In this document: positions 26,372 to 35,233 of the stretch, one piece after another | How positions within the stretch are numbered: the stretch's first letter is position 1 | How the letters are laid out: each line of letters begins with the position of its first letter | Source of the DNA: an uncultured Flavobacteriaceae bacterium | GTDB lineage: Bacteria; Bacteroidota; Bacteroidia; Flavobacteriales; Flavobacteriaceae | Direction: 5' to 3' | Length of the DNA: 44,959 nucleotides | NCBI GenBank assembly: GCA_913043275.1 | Contig: CAJWLL010000014.1 | Coordinates: 1 to 44,959, forward strand | The notes under the pieces: model-generated | What the model saw: only the letters and a program-made list of their open reading frames with translations | Told to the model about the DNA's origin: nothing | Databases searched by the model: none | Translations under genes and position numbers: made by a program

Positions 26372-27442
26372 TTAGTTAAGAGTATTTACGTTATTCAAAT
26401 CTTCAAAAGCCTTGATAAGTCTCTTTTTAAAGGTTTCTTCTCCTTTTCTCAACCATTTTCTAGGGTCGTAGAATTTTTTATTTGGTGAGTTTGGGCCATC
26501 TGGGTTTCCGATTTGTGTTCTCAAATAATCGATGTTGTTTATCATATAATCACGGATGCCCTCAGTAAAGGCAAACTGCAAGTCAGTATCAATATTCATT
26601 TTGATTACACCATAGGAAATGGCTTCAGTTATTTCTTCAATACTAGAACCTGATCCTCCGTGGAAAACAAAATCTAAGCTATTTTCTGCCACTCCAAATT
26701 TTTGAGAGATAAACTCTTGAGAGTTTTTTAAAATTTTTGGGGTCAATTTAACATTGCCAGGTTTGTATACACCGTGCACATTTCCAAAAGCAGCAGCTAC
26801 AGTAAATCGTGGACTTATTTTACTTAATTCCTCATAAGCATAGGCTACTTCTTCAGGCTGGGTGTATAATTTGGAAACATCGATATCGCTGTTATCAACA
26901 CCATCTTCTTCTCCTCCCGTGACACCTAATTCTATCTCTAGGGTCATTCCCATTTTTTCCATACGTATGAGGTAATTTTTACAAACTTCTATATTTTCTT
27001 CAATGGGTTCCTCAGAGAGGTCTAACATATGAGAACTGTAGAGTGGTTTTCCCGTTTGTCGATAAAAAATTTCTCCAGCATCGAGCAAACCATCTATCCA
27101 TGGCAATAATTTTTTGGCACAGTGATCGGTATGCAAGATAACAGTTGCTCCATAGTGTTTGGCCAACTCATGGACCTGTTTAGCCCCAGAAACACCTCCC
27201 GCAATTGCCGCCCTTTGATTTTCGTTTGACAGCCCTTTTCCAGCCATAAACTGGCAACCTCCATTTGAAAATTGAATGATTACGGGACTATTTAGTTCAG
27301 TGGCAGTTTCGATCACTGTATTTACTGAGTTACTGCCTACTACATTTACTGCCGGCAGGGCAAAAGACTTTTGTTTGGCAAATTGAAATAAATCTTTCAC
27401 TTGACTTCCTGTCAGTACACCTTTTTTAAAGCTTTGGAACAT
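26372..27442 (-). CDS. fbaA: Class II fructose-bisphosphate aldolase
   Basis: A 356-residue metal-dependent aldolase of the FbaA (class IIA) size. It has the zinc-binding HTDHCAKK motif (near 119-126), the conserved FHGGSGSS phosphate-binding segment (about 258-265) and the downstream KMNIDTDLQFA stretch. It interconverts fructose-1,6-bisphosphate with dihydroxyacetone phosphate and glyceraldehyde-3-phosphate in glycolysis and gluconeogenesis. Transcribed with accD after a 36-bp gap. A -7-type box lies just upstream of its start. Fructose-6-phosphate made by the nearby fructokinase would eventually reach this enzyme, but the two genes are not linked by operon. Confidence 0.97.
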   Translation of the reverse strand: MFQSFKKGVLTGSQVKDLFQFAKQKSFALPAVNVVGSNSVNTVIETATELNSPVIIQFSNGGCQFMAGKGLSNENQRAAIAGGVSGAKQVHELAKHYGATVILHTDHCAKKLLPWIDGLLDAGEIFYRQTGKPLYSSHMLDLSEEPIEENIEVCKNYLIRMEKMGMTLEIELGVTGGEEDGVDNSDIDVSKLYTQPEEVAYAYEELSKISPRFTVAAAFGNVHGVYKPGNVKLTPKILKNSQEFISQKFGVAENSLDFVFHGGSGSSIEEITEAISYGVIKMNIDTDLQFAFTEGIRDYMINNIDYLRTQIGNPDGPNSPNKKFYDPRKWLRKGEETFKKRLIKAFEDLNNVNTLN

Positions 27443-27462
27443 TAATATTTAGTTTACACTGA

Positions 27463-27470
27463 CAAAAGTA
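27463..27470 (-). promoter_or_regulatory. Possible -7 box upstream of fbaA
   Basis: On the minus strand TACTTTTG (27470-27463) matches TAnnTTTG and lies 20 nt before the fbaA start codon, placing a transcription start near 27457. No TTG is found at the expected 19-21 nt upstream, so the -33 element is weak or absent. Confidence 0.45.
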
Positions 27471-27485
27471 TCAAACTTTTTCAGT

Positions 27486-30041
27486 TTAAAATGGATAATT
27501 TATACCAATGTTGAAAACAGCATTACTAATGGCATACTCTCCTTGCCAGCGAGAAAATTGAGGAAGTGATGGGTTATAAGTTTTGAATCCAGTATCCAGC
27601 CTAAAAACAAAAAAATCAAAGTCATATCGCAAACCAAAACCGGTACCTATAGCGATCTCACTCAAATCTTTAAAGCTGTCAAAACGGTAATCTGGGTCAG
27701 TTACGTTGTCCTGAACATTCCATATGTTTCCGGCATCCATAAAAAAAGCACCATTCATTTTACCGACCAAGGGAAAACGATATTCTAAATTGAAGGTCAA
27801 TTTAAAATTAGCTTCATTAAACTCATTGAGGTTATTGCTGCTTCCTGGCCCTAACTTATAAGCTCTCCAACCTCTATTATCATTGGCCCCCCCCGAAAAA
27901 TAGGATCTAGTAAAAGGGATGCTATTAGAATTGCCAAGGGGAATTGCGATGCCTCCAAAAGCCCTAATTGCTAAAACAGTTCTGGAAGATAATTTCCAGT
28001 GTTTGATATAATTTAATTCTGTCTTGACATATTGTGAAGGCGTAACGCCGGCAATTTTATATTGGTCGTTTTCGTTTTTTTTGATATTAGTAGATTTTAT
28101 TATTTCATTGAGTAAAGTTCCTACAAAACTCAGTTTCCATTGCAATTGAAAAAAAGATTCATCCAATATGTTTTGTTGACTCTTGTAATTTATCAGAAAT
28201 GAAGAACCAAAAATTAGGTTGTTGGTGGTCAATCGCGTTTGTCGTTCTTTTATCAGGTTTACATCTTGATATCTGCTATCTTCTGGTATTAAAGAAGTTT
28301 GATTGTTAAGTACTTCGGAAATAAAGTTGATTGCACCACCAGGGATTTTTAGATTTCCCCTTGGGTCAATATTTTTAGGGTTATTGTTGTAGTATATAGC
28401 AATTTCATTGAGTTTATCGAAAGAATTTCTGTAAACGTTGAAATAATTTTTGATATTTTGGTTATTAATAAATTCTAAATCAATGATTTTAAGGTTAATC
28501 TTAGTCAATGTATTGTGTTGCCAGTTCAATTGATAGCCAGCACCAAAATATTGTTTATCCAATCCAATGTTTTGTTGAAGGTTAGTACTAAAATTGACAT
28601 TAGTAGAAGGATTAGTTGTTTTGGGAATGATATGGTCAACATTAATAGGAAATATAATCCTGGGAAACCTCAGCTTAATGTTTGCACCCAGCTCATAAAG
28701 GTTGAATAACTGCTGTTCAATAGAGGCGATGTCGCTGGACGAACCAAGAGTATTTTTTATAGCTATTTCTAGATTTTCTGCCCCCCTGAAAATATTTCTG
28801 ATACCAAAGGAACTACCTATTGAAAAACCAAAATCTTGAATGTTAGAATGGGATATGTCTAGATCAAAACCCATTGAAAGGCGCTCTTTAGGATTTAAAA
28901 ATATATTTGCTGCTAAATCTGAATGATCTTTGTCCATCAAGCTAAAAGTAATACTGGGGTATTTAAAATTTCTGAGGTTCGAAATGTATCGATAGGTTTG
29001 GGCTCTTTCTATATCGCTGTAGGGCTGACCCTTTTGAAGAAATATAACTTCTTCCAAGGCTTTGGGTTTAAATTTTAATTTTCCCTTAAAATAAATGGTA
29101 AAATCATTGTGATTGATGCTATCAGTATAACTAGATAGTTGACCCAGTTGTCCTGGGGTGTCGATATATATATTGATTTTTGAGACAGGATGGATACGGT
29201 AGGAAATATTTTTAAGTGTGTCATTTTCTCTTTTTTGCAGATCAGCAATTTCAATCACTACTGGGATTTTGGTATCCATCCCGCTGCTGTCAATTGCCGC
29301 TGTATACTGAATACTGTTTTGCTGAAAATTGTAAACACCGTTATTTCTAAAAAAATTAATTAACCTAGAACGCTCGGCCTCAAATCGATCTATCTCAAAT
29401 AGATGTCCCTTTTGGATTAAACTCTCTGACATGGATAATTCGTAAAGTGAATCCAGTGCACGGGAGTTAATTTTTTTTCTCAACGATTCAATTGTGTATT
29501 GTTCTCCGGTCTTAATAAAATATTGAACACGAGCTTTACGTTCAGAACCTAATGTGTTCTTTGAAATCACTTCAGCATCAAAATAACCTTGGTTTTTATA
29601 AAATTGTCGTAAGCGATTTATACTTTTTTGGATGGACAAAGTATCTAAAAAAACTGGGGCTTCTCCACTTTCTTTTAGCCAATTGTTTAAGCCAGACTTG
29701 TATCTACTCAACTCCTGAACCTGCTTTGAGGAAAGCCATTTGTCCAAGCGTTTTTTTCTTTTTTCTTTTCTTTGCAGCCAATCGTTAAAAACAGAATCAG
29801 GATTGGACACTGCCAGGGAGTAAATATTTCTCTTGAATGGAATTCCCAAGACTTTTTTGTTGGGCTGATCAACCAGCAAAAACTTAATCGGATCATTATT
29901 TAATTCTTTCTTGTTTTTAAAGATTGTATTACTTTCCAATAAGTAACGATCCCTTGCAATTTTTTTGTTACTAGCACACCCATTAAGTATCATTAACAAG
30001 ATAAAGATAATCGCTAACTTTGTTGGTATGATGTTTCCCAT
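27486..30041 (-). CDS. tamL: TamA/BamA-like outer-membrane assembly lipoprotein (TamL type)
   Basis: An 851-residue protein with a lipoprotein signal (MILNGC, Cys22), a feature of the TamL variant of TamA in Bacteroidota. A POTRA-rich N-terminal half includes SINRLRQFYKNQGYFDAEV near 135 and the related RLINFFRNNGVYNF near 230. The C-terminal half is a 16-strand-type Omp85 barrel with the conserved RSYFSGGANDNRGWRAYKLG segment near 710 and MNGAFFMDAGNIWN near 760, ending in NIGINYPF with a terminal aromatic. It probably inserts or exports outer-membrane proteins together with a TamB homologue, which is not in the window. It is transcribed divergently from the SpoU methyltransferase gene 33 bp away, and this pairing is frequent in Flavobacteriia. 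Confidence 0.88.
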   Translation of the reverse strand: MGNIIPTKLAIIFILLMILNGCASNKKIARDRYLLESNTIFKNKKELNNDPIKFLLVDQPNKKVLGIPFKRNIYSLAVSNPDSVFNDWLQRKEKRKKRLDKWLSSKQVQELSRYKSGLNNWLKESGEAPVFLDTLSIQKSINRLRQFYKNQGYFDAEVISKNTLGSERKARVQYFIKTGEQYTIESLRKKINSRALDSLYELSMSESLIQKGHLFEIDRFEAERSRLINFFRNNGVYNFQQNSIQYTAAIDSSGMDTKIPVVIEIADLQKRENDTLKNISYRIHPVSKINIYIDTPGQLGQLSSYTDSINHNDFTIYFKGKLKFKPKALEEVIFLQKGQPYSDIERAQTYRYISNLRNFKYPSITFSLMDKDHSDLAANIFLNPKERLSMGFDLDISHSNIQDFGFSIGSSFGIRNIFRGAENLEIAIKNTLGSSSDIASIEQQLFNLYELGANIKLRFPRIIFPINVDHIIPKTTNPSTNVNFSTNLQQNIGLDKQYFGAGYQLNWQHNTLTKINLKIIDLEFINNQNIKNYFNVYRNSFDKLNEIAIYYNNNPKNIDPRGNLKIPGGAINFISEVLNNQTSLIPEDSRYQDVNLIKERQTRLTTNNLIFGSSFLINYKSQQNILDESFFQLQWKLSFVGTLLNEIIKSTNIKKNENDQYKIAGVTPSQYVKTELNYIKHWKLSSRTVLAIRAFGGIAIPLGNSNSIPFTRSYFSGGANDNRGWRAYKLGPGSSNNLNEFNEANFKLTFNLEYRFPLVGKMNGAFFMDAGNIWNVQDNVTDPDYRFDSFKDLSEIAIGTGFGLRYDFDFFVFRLDTGFKTYNPSLPQFSRWQGEYAISNAVFNIGINYPF
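30015..30022 (+). promoter_or_regulatory. Possible -7 box upstream of the SpoU methyltransferase gene
   Basis: TAACTTTG fits TAnnTTTG and lies 53 nt before the ATG at 30075, inside the start of the divergent tamL gene. A matching TTG at the right distance is not present, so this is a weak call. Confidence 0.35.
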
Positions 30042-30074
30042 GGGAAGAATATTCGCTAAAATTACGTTTTTTGG

Positions 30075-30794
30075 ATGTTAAGCAAAAACCAACTTAAACA
30101 TATCCGTCAATTATCCCGAAAAAAATATCGACAAGAAAGTGGTTTGTTTGTTGCTGAGGGCGAAAAGTTGGTAAGTGAATTGTTGGATTCAGGCTGGAAA
30201 GCTGATCAAGTATACACCACTCTACCTCTCCAAAAAACCCCTCATACGCTGGTCGATTTATCTATACTTAAAAAAATAACTCATTTGACTTCTGCTAGCC
30301 CTATTTTAGGAATCTTTCACCTTCCTAAAGAGAATTTTACCGATGTAAAAAACAATAGATTTTCTCTTGTATTGGACAGTATTGCTGATCCTGGTAATTT
30401 AGGGACAATTATAAGATTGTGTGATTGGTTTGGGATCAAAAATATTTTTTGTAGTCCAAATACAGTAGATTGTTTTAATCCTAAGGTGGTTCAATCTACT
30501 ATGGGATCCATAGCAAGGGTAAGGTGTCACTATGTTGACCTCTTAAGTTTAATCGAAAATTGCGAAACTAAAGTTTACGCTGCTACACTCGACGGAAATT
30601 CGCATTACAAAGAATCGTTTCAAAATTGTGGACTTTTGGTAATGGGGAGCGAATCTCACGGAATAAGTAATGAATTATTAAAAAAGATCGAAAATCGAAT
30701 TAGGATTACTTCCCATTCGGATGGAGCCAGAGCTGAAAGCCTAAATGTCGCCTCGGCAACAGCTATTTTGTTGAGTGAAATTTTTCGTCCATGA
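30075..30794 (+). CDS. SpoU/TrmH-family RNA 2'-O-methyltransferase
   Basis: A 239-residue SPOUT enzyme. The N-terminal substrate-binding part has KHIRQLSRKKYRQESGLFVA, typical of the RlmB/TsnR-like branch. SpoU motif 1 is seen as DSIADPGNLGTIIRLCDWFG, motif 2 in GSESHGIS and motif 3 in AESLNVASATAILLSEI, together forming the knotted SAM site. It methylates ribose in rRNA or tRNA; the exact base cannot be told from sequence. A second SPOUT gene, rlmB, is at 36515-37252. It converges with porT, whose stop is only about 11 bp away, and no terminator hairpin is visible between them. Confidence 0.93.
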   Translation: MLSKNQLKHIRQLSRKKYRQESGLFVAEGEKLVSELLDSGWKADQVYTTLPLQKTPHTLVDLSILKKITHLTSASPILGIFHLPKENFTDVKNNRFSLVLDSIADPGNLGTIIRLCDWFGIKNIFCSPNTVDCFNPKVVQSTMGSIARVRCHYVDLLSLIENCETKVYAATLDGNSHYKESFQNCGLLVMGSESHGISNELLKKIENRIRITSHSDGARAESLNVASATAILLSEIFRP

Positions 30795-30805
30795 TCTTGG
30801 ATCAA

Positions 30806-31558
30806 TTATTCGAAAGTGAGGTTGATAGCAAAACCTCGACTGACCATTTTATCAATGCCTCCTGTCCAAGGACTATCTGCAGGATCATTTACACTATCAG
30901 GAATCAATTCATTTTGCATCGAAAATATCCCTCTGATGGATGGAGAGAATTTAAAGTAGAATAAATAAAAATCGAACCCCAATCCAATTTCATAATTTAA
31001 ATTCTGAGGTCTTGTTCTAAATACATTACTATAATTGTCATCAGTATTTTTATGGTTACTCGATAGGTTGAAATCTTTCGAAATACCAGTCAAGACAAAG
31101 GGCCTGAAGTTATTGATACGTGCAGTACTGAATTTAAGCATTAATGGAAGATGAATATAGGTTGATTTCACCTCTCTTAAACGATCAGATTCATTTGTAA
31201 AAAGAGGGTTTTCTTGAAATATTAAATCTCTTTTGGAATAATACAAACCAGGTTCGATTCTGATGTTTATATATTTATTGACCCTTAAGTCACCTATCAA
31301 ACCGACATTAAACCCCGTTGAGGGAATGACCTCAATGTCCTTAAGAGTTGATAGATAAAAATCTTTTTCATAAGAAAACTTAAAGTCATATGAGTTGATC
31401 CCAAAAAAATAACCATAATGGAGAAAACGGTCATCAAAAGTGGGAAGATTGATTATTTTCTCTCTTACCTCTGGATATTGTGCAAAAGCAAAATTGCTGA
31501 CAAAGGAAAGTAAGGCAGAACTAAAAAAGAAAATTTTATTGATTTGGTTTTTTTGCAC
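30806..31558 (-). CDS. porT: PorT-family type IX secretion protein
   Basis: A 250-residue protein with a signal peptide ending near FAFAQ (residue 27). Alternating beta strands form a small outer-membrane or periplasm-facing barrel, ending in SRGFAINLTFE. The N-terminal stretch HYGYFFGINSYDFKF and later STYIHLPLMLKFS are characteristic of PorT/SprT, needed for type IX secretion and gliding. Its start overlaps the end of ubiE by 23 bp on the same strand, an association conserved in Flavobacteriia. It supports type IX secretion as the export route for the giant adhesin elsewhere in the window. Confidence 0.9.
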   Translation of the reverse strand: MQKNQINKIFFFSSALLSFVSNFAFAQYPEVREKIINLPTFDDRFLHYGYFFGINSYDFKFSYEKDFYLSTLKDIEVIPSTGFNVGLIGDLRVNKYINIRIEPGLYYSKRDLIFQENPLFTNESDRLREVKSTYIHLPLMLKFSTARINNFRPFVLTGISKDFNLSSNHKNTDDNYSNVFRTRPQNLNYEIGLGFDFYLFYFKFSPSIRGIFSMQNELIPDSVNDPADSPWTGGIDKMVSRGFAINLTFE

Positions 31559-32276
31559 GATAAATAGAAGCTACCCCCAATGATTGTGGAATATCCTCTA
31601 TTTCTATAAACCCATTTTTTGCTAAAATATTGTTGAAAGCTTTGCCGAAGGGAAAAGCATTTGCAGAGTCTGATAAATATTGATAAGCGTATTTGTCATT
31701 GGAAAAAACCCAACCGATAAAAGGGATGATGAAATGGGTGTAAAAATTGTAAAATTTTCGAAGGATAATTTTTTGGGGAACTGCGGTTTCCAAAATGATC
31801 AAATCCCCACCCGGGCGAAGTACTCTTTGGATTTCTAAAAGTCCTTTGTCGAGGTTTTCAAAATTTCTAACACCAAAAGCAACAGTAACGGCATCGAAAT
31901 AATTGGCAGGATAGGATATTTTCTCACTGTCTCCGATTTCCATTTTTATTTTTTTATGCCATTGACTTTTTTTTATTTTTTTTTTACCAACATCTAGCAT
32001 TCCCTTAGAAATGTCTATTCCAACAATTTCTGTGGCTTTGGTTTTGGCAAGTGCAACCGCCAAATCTCCAGTTCCTGTGGCAACATCCAGAATTTTTTGA
32101 GGCTTTTTTGGCACTAGTAAAGCCACTACATTTTTTCTCCATTTTACATCGACCCCTCCTGAAATAATTCGATTTATCATGTCATATTGAGTGGAGATTC
32201 CATCAAACATTTGACGTATTTGAATTTTTTTAGAGTTTTTTTTGACTTCGTAGGGAACGACTTGTTTCTTGTTCAT
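31536..32276 (-). CDS. ubiE: Demethylmenaquinone/ubiquinone C-methyltransferase
   Basis: The ATG at 32274-32276 (MNKKQVVPYE) is preferred over the one 14 codons upstream, whose extra residues do not look like the family. The 246-residue protein has the SAM motif DVATGTGDLAVAL (about 80-92), RQMFDGISTQYDMINRIISG at the front, and NFENLDKGLLEIQRVLRPGG with motif III. In Bacteroidota, which use menaquinone, it carries out the last methylation step of menaquinone synthesis (MenG role). It is followed by porT with a 23-bp overlap and diverges from trkA. Confidence 0.96.
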   Translation of the reverse strand: MNKKQVVPYEVKKNSKKIQIRQMFDGISTQYDMINRIISGGVDVKWRKNVVALLVPKKPQKILDVATGTGDLAVALAKTKATEIVGIDISKGMLDVGKKKIKKSQWHKKIKMEIGDSEKISYPANYFDAVTVAFGVRNFENLDKGLLEIQRVLRPGGDLIILETAVPQKIILRKFYNFYTHFIIPFIGWVFSNDKYAYQYLSDSANAFPFGKAFNNILAKNGFIEIEDIPQSLGVASIYRAKKPNQ

Positions 32277-32347
32277 ATGCAAAGATATGATAAATGAAAA
32301 CCATTGTGATTTCATCAAAATAAAAAAATTGGCCCCAATGGTTTTCT

Positions 32348-32355
32348 TATATTTG
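32348..32355 (+). promoter_or_regulatory. Probable -7 box of trkA-trkH
   Basis: TATATTTG is a perfect TAnnTTTG. A TTG at 32329-32331 lies 16 nt upstream, somewhat shorter than the usual 19-21. Transcription would start near 32361, about 18 nt before the trkA ATG. Confidence 0.55.
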
Positions 32356-32378
32356 TATCAAGTTTTCGAACTTATATC

Positions 32379-33728
32379 ATGAAAATAATAATCGCAGGAG
32401 CTGGAGAAGTAGGTTTCCATTTGGCAAAGCTGCTCTCATACGAATCTCTTGATATCACTTTAATCGACGTAGAGCGCGATCGATTGAATTATGCCGAAGG
32501 GCACTTAGATATCAAAACCCTCAGGGGAAATGCCTGTTCTCTTTCTGTACTAAAAGAATCCAATGCTGCGGAGTCTGATTTGTTGATAGCTGTAACTGCC
32601 TCAGAATCTGTAAACATAACCGTTTGTGCCTTGGCCAAACAATTGGGGTCCAAAAGAACTATTGCTCGGATTTCAAATATAGAATTTACTAATCCTAACG
32701 AATCTATAAGTTTTCAAGACATTGGTGTGGATGAATTAATTTCTCCAGAGGAATTGGCTGCAGATGAAATTCAGCAGTTGCTAGATCAATCAGCCTTCAG
32801 TAACAGTTATGAGTTTGAGGAAGGAGCTTTGACTATGATTGGGACTCAGCTAGGGACTAATGTTCCCTTTGTTGGAAAAACAGTAAAAGAAGCAGCCTCT
32901 TTCTTCCCCGATGTTCACTTTATGCCTATTGCAGTTCAACGCAAAGGAACCCAGTTCACTCTTATACCCAGAGGGGATACCGTTTTTGAATCAGGAGATA
33001 CTGTTTTTTTTATTACCCTACCTGAAGGTGTTGAGGAAATTCAGAAACTTTCGGGTAAGAGCAAAAAGCCTATAAAAAAAGTCATGATTCTTGGAGGCAG
33101 TAAGATTGGTGTTAATACTGCTCGGGAGTTATGTGAAAAGAAATTCATGGTGATATTACTGGAACAAAACAAGCTTAAAGCAATGGAAATATCTGAAGAA
33201 CTTCCTGATTTGATGGTCATTAATGGAGATGGAAGAAGTTCTGAACTTTTAGAAGAAGAGTCGATTGAATCCATGGACGCCTTTATTTCTGTCACTGAAA
33301 ATTCAGAAACTAACATCATGTCTTGTCTTATGGCCAGTTCTAAAGGAGTAGAAAAAACAATTGCACTAGTAGAAAATATGGATTATTTTCATTTGTCTCA
33401 AGCCATTGGGATCGATACACTGATAAACAAAAAACTTATTACCGCAAATACTATTTTCAGATATATTAGAAGGGGAGAGGTAGTCGATATGACTACACTA
33501 AATAATCTCAATGCAGAAATTTTGGAATTTGTGGTTCACCCCGATTCCAAGGTAGCCAATTATAAAATTAAAGATTTAGATTTTCCCAGACTGGCTACCA
33601 TTGGTGGAGTGATCCAGGATGGTAAAGGGGTTATCGCCTTGGGGGATTATACTATCATGCCTGGTGATCGTGTTGTTGTTTGTGCTATGCCACGATCTAT
33701 TAAGCGCGTTGAAAGTTTGTTTTTATAA
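32379..33728 (+). CDS. trkA: Trk potassium uptake regulatory subunit TrkA
   Basis: A 449-residue cytoplasmic protein with two RCK units. Each has a Rossmann NAD-binding start: IIAGAGEVGFHLAKLL at 3-18 and MILGGSKIGVNTARELC at about 236-252, with a following acidic residue (LIDVERDR; LLEQNK). Each is followed by a TrkA-C domain (about 140-220 and 370-449). It gates the TrkH channel in response to nucleotide binding. TrkH follows 8 bp downstream, forming a two-gene operon. Length equals that of E. coli TrkA (about 458). Confidence 0.97.
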   Translation: MKIIIAGAGEVGFHLAKLLSYESLDITLIDVERDRLNYAEGHLDIKTLRGNACSLSVLKESNAAESDLLIAVTASESVNITVCALAKQLGSKRTIARISNIEFTNPNESISFQDIGVDELISPEELAADEIQQLLDQSAFSNSYEFEEGALTMIGTQLGTNVPFVGKTVKEAASFFPDVHFMPIAVQRKGTQFTLIPRGDTVFESGDTVFFITLPEGVEEIQKLSGKSKKPIKKVMILGGSKIGVNTARELCEKKFMVILLEQNKLKAMEISEELPDLMVINGDGRSSELLEEESIESMDAFISVTENSETNIMSCLMASSKGVEKTIALVENMDYFHLSQAIGIDTLINKKLITANTIFRYIRRGEVVDMTTLNNLNAEILEFVVHPDSKVANYKIKDLDFPRLATIGGVIQDGKGVIALGDYTIMPGDRVVVCAMPRSIKRVESLFL

Positions 33729-33736
33729 GGTTTTAC

Positions 33737-35233
33737 ATGTCCAAATTTAACTATAAAGTTATTCTCCACATTATAGGCGTTCTGTTGCTCTTCAACGGGG
33801 GGTTAATGCTTTTGGCAACCATGGCCAGTTGGCTGATGAAAGATGGAGTAACCTTCGAGATGACACTCTCCGCCTTTATGGTGATGATTTTAGGTGGATT
33901 TTTCATGTTGGTTTCCAGAAACCACGAAGCTCAAATTCATAAAAGGGAGGGATATTTGATTGTAACTTTGGGATGGGTCATGATGACTATTACTGGAATG
34001 ACCCCTTTTGTTTTAACTGATGCTATTCAGGATTTGCCCTCTGTTTTTTTTGAAACTATGTCGGGCTATACCGCAACAGGATCCACGATTTTGACCAACA
34101 TTGAATCTTTACCCGCTGGGATTCTTTTTTGGCGAAGTATGACACATTGGATTGGTGGAATGGGGATCATTGTTTTAGCTATTGCAATACTACCCTTATT
34201 GGGTATTGGAGGAATGCAGTTGTTTACGGCAGAGGCTCCTGGACCAAACAGTGATAAACTCCACCCCAGGATCACAGATACTGCCAAAAGATTGTGGTTG
34301 ATCTATGTTTCCTTCACTTTTGCCGAAACTTTACTTTTGTATTTAGCAGGGATGTCCCTATTCGATGCCATCAACCATGCAATGAGCACCATGGCCTCTG
34401 GAGGATTTTCGACTAAAAATTCTAGTTTGGCACACTGGAATCATTTGCCTTGGGTGCAATATATCATTATCGTATTTATGTTTTTGGCAGGATCGAATTT
34501 TGTGCTGAGTTATTTTGCCTTTACTGGTAAAATAAAAAAGGTTTTTCAAGACGATGAGTTTTTGGCTTTTGTCAAATCCATTTTTGTTTTTTCCTTGATT
34601 GTTTTTATTGTACTTGTTACTCAAGTTGATCTATCAAAAGATTCTTTCGATCATCCTGAAGTTTGGGGAAAGATTGAAAGTAGTCTTAGACATTCCTTTT
34701 TTCAAGTTTTGGCCATAGTGACTACGACAGGATTTGTAACTTCAGATTATACAGCTTGGACCCCTTTTATGACAATATTCTTTTTTGGATTAATGTTTTT
34801 GGGTGGTTCTGCGGGAAGTACCTCAGGAGGAATAAAGGTTGTTAGACATTTGCTTATGATCAAAAGTGGTTTTCTGGAATTCAAGAGGGCTTTGCACCCC
34901 AACGCCATTATTCAATCCCGATACAATGGAAAAGTTGTCAGCAAAGAAATCATAGGAAATATTTTAGGTTTTTTAATCCTTTATATGATTTCCTTTATTA
35001 TAGGAAGTCTGGTTTTTGGTTTGATGGGATTAGATTTTGAAAATGCGATAGGGGTAGCGGCTTCTTCTCTGGGAAATGTAGGTCCGGCCATAGGAGATTT
35101 TGGTCCTGCAAGCAATTATAGTGAATTGCCTGCCTTTGGTAAATATTGGTCTTCATTTTTGATGTTGATGGGTCGGTTGGAGCTGTTTACGGTTTTGATT
35201 TTGTTTACGCCATTTTTCTGGAAGAAAAATTAA
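33737..35233 (+). CDS. trkH: Trk potassium transporter membrane subunit TrkH
   Basis: A 498-residue inner-membrane protein with about ten hydrophobic segments and the four-repeat pore of the Trk/Ktr family. Selectivity loops include ETMSGYTATGSTIL, MSTMASGGFSTKNSS, AIVTTTGFVTSDY and AASSLGNVGPAIGDFG. It takes up potassium together with TrkA, 8 bp upstream. Its stop overlaps the stop of rarA on the opposite strand by 4 bp. Confidence 0.97.
   Translation: MSKFNYKVILHIIGVLLLFNGGLMLLATMASWLMKDGVTFEMTLSAFMVMILGGFFMLVSRNHEAQIHKREGYLIVTLGWVMMTITGMTPFVLTDAIQDLPSVFFETMSGYTATGSTILTNIESLPAGILFWRSMTHWIGGMGIIVLAIAILPLLGIGGMQLFTAEAPGPNSDKLHPRITDTAKRLWLIYVSFTFAETLLLYLAGMSLFDAINHAMSTMASGGFSTKNSSLAHWNHLPWVQYIIIVFMFLAGSNFVLSYFAFTGKIKKVFQDDEFLAFVKSIFVFSLIVFIVLVTQVDLSKDSFDHPEVWGKIESSLRHSFFQVLAIVTTTGFVTSDYTAWTPFMTIFFFGLMFLGGSAGSTSGGIKVVRHLLMIKSGFLEFKRALHPNAIIQSRYNGKVVSKEIIGNILGFLILYMISFIIGSLVFGLMGLDFENAIGVAASSLGNVGPAIGDFGPASNYSELPAFGKYWSSFLMLMGRLELFTVLILFTPFFWKKN

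Noticed and set aside
32280-32287. TATCTTTG on the minus strand as the ubiE promoter -7 box
   Set aside because: Transcription would begin at or after the preferred ubiE start codon at 32276, and there is no -33 TTG.
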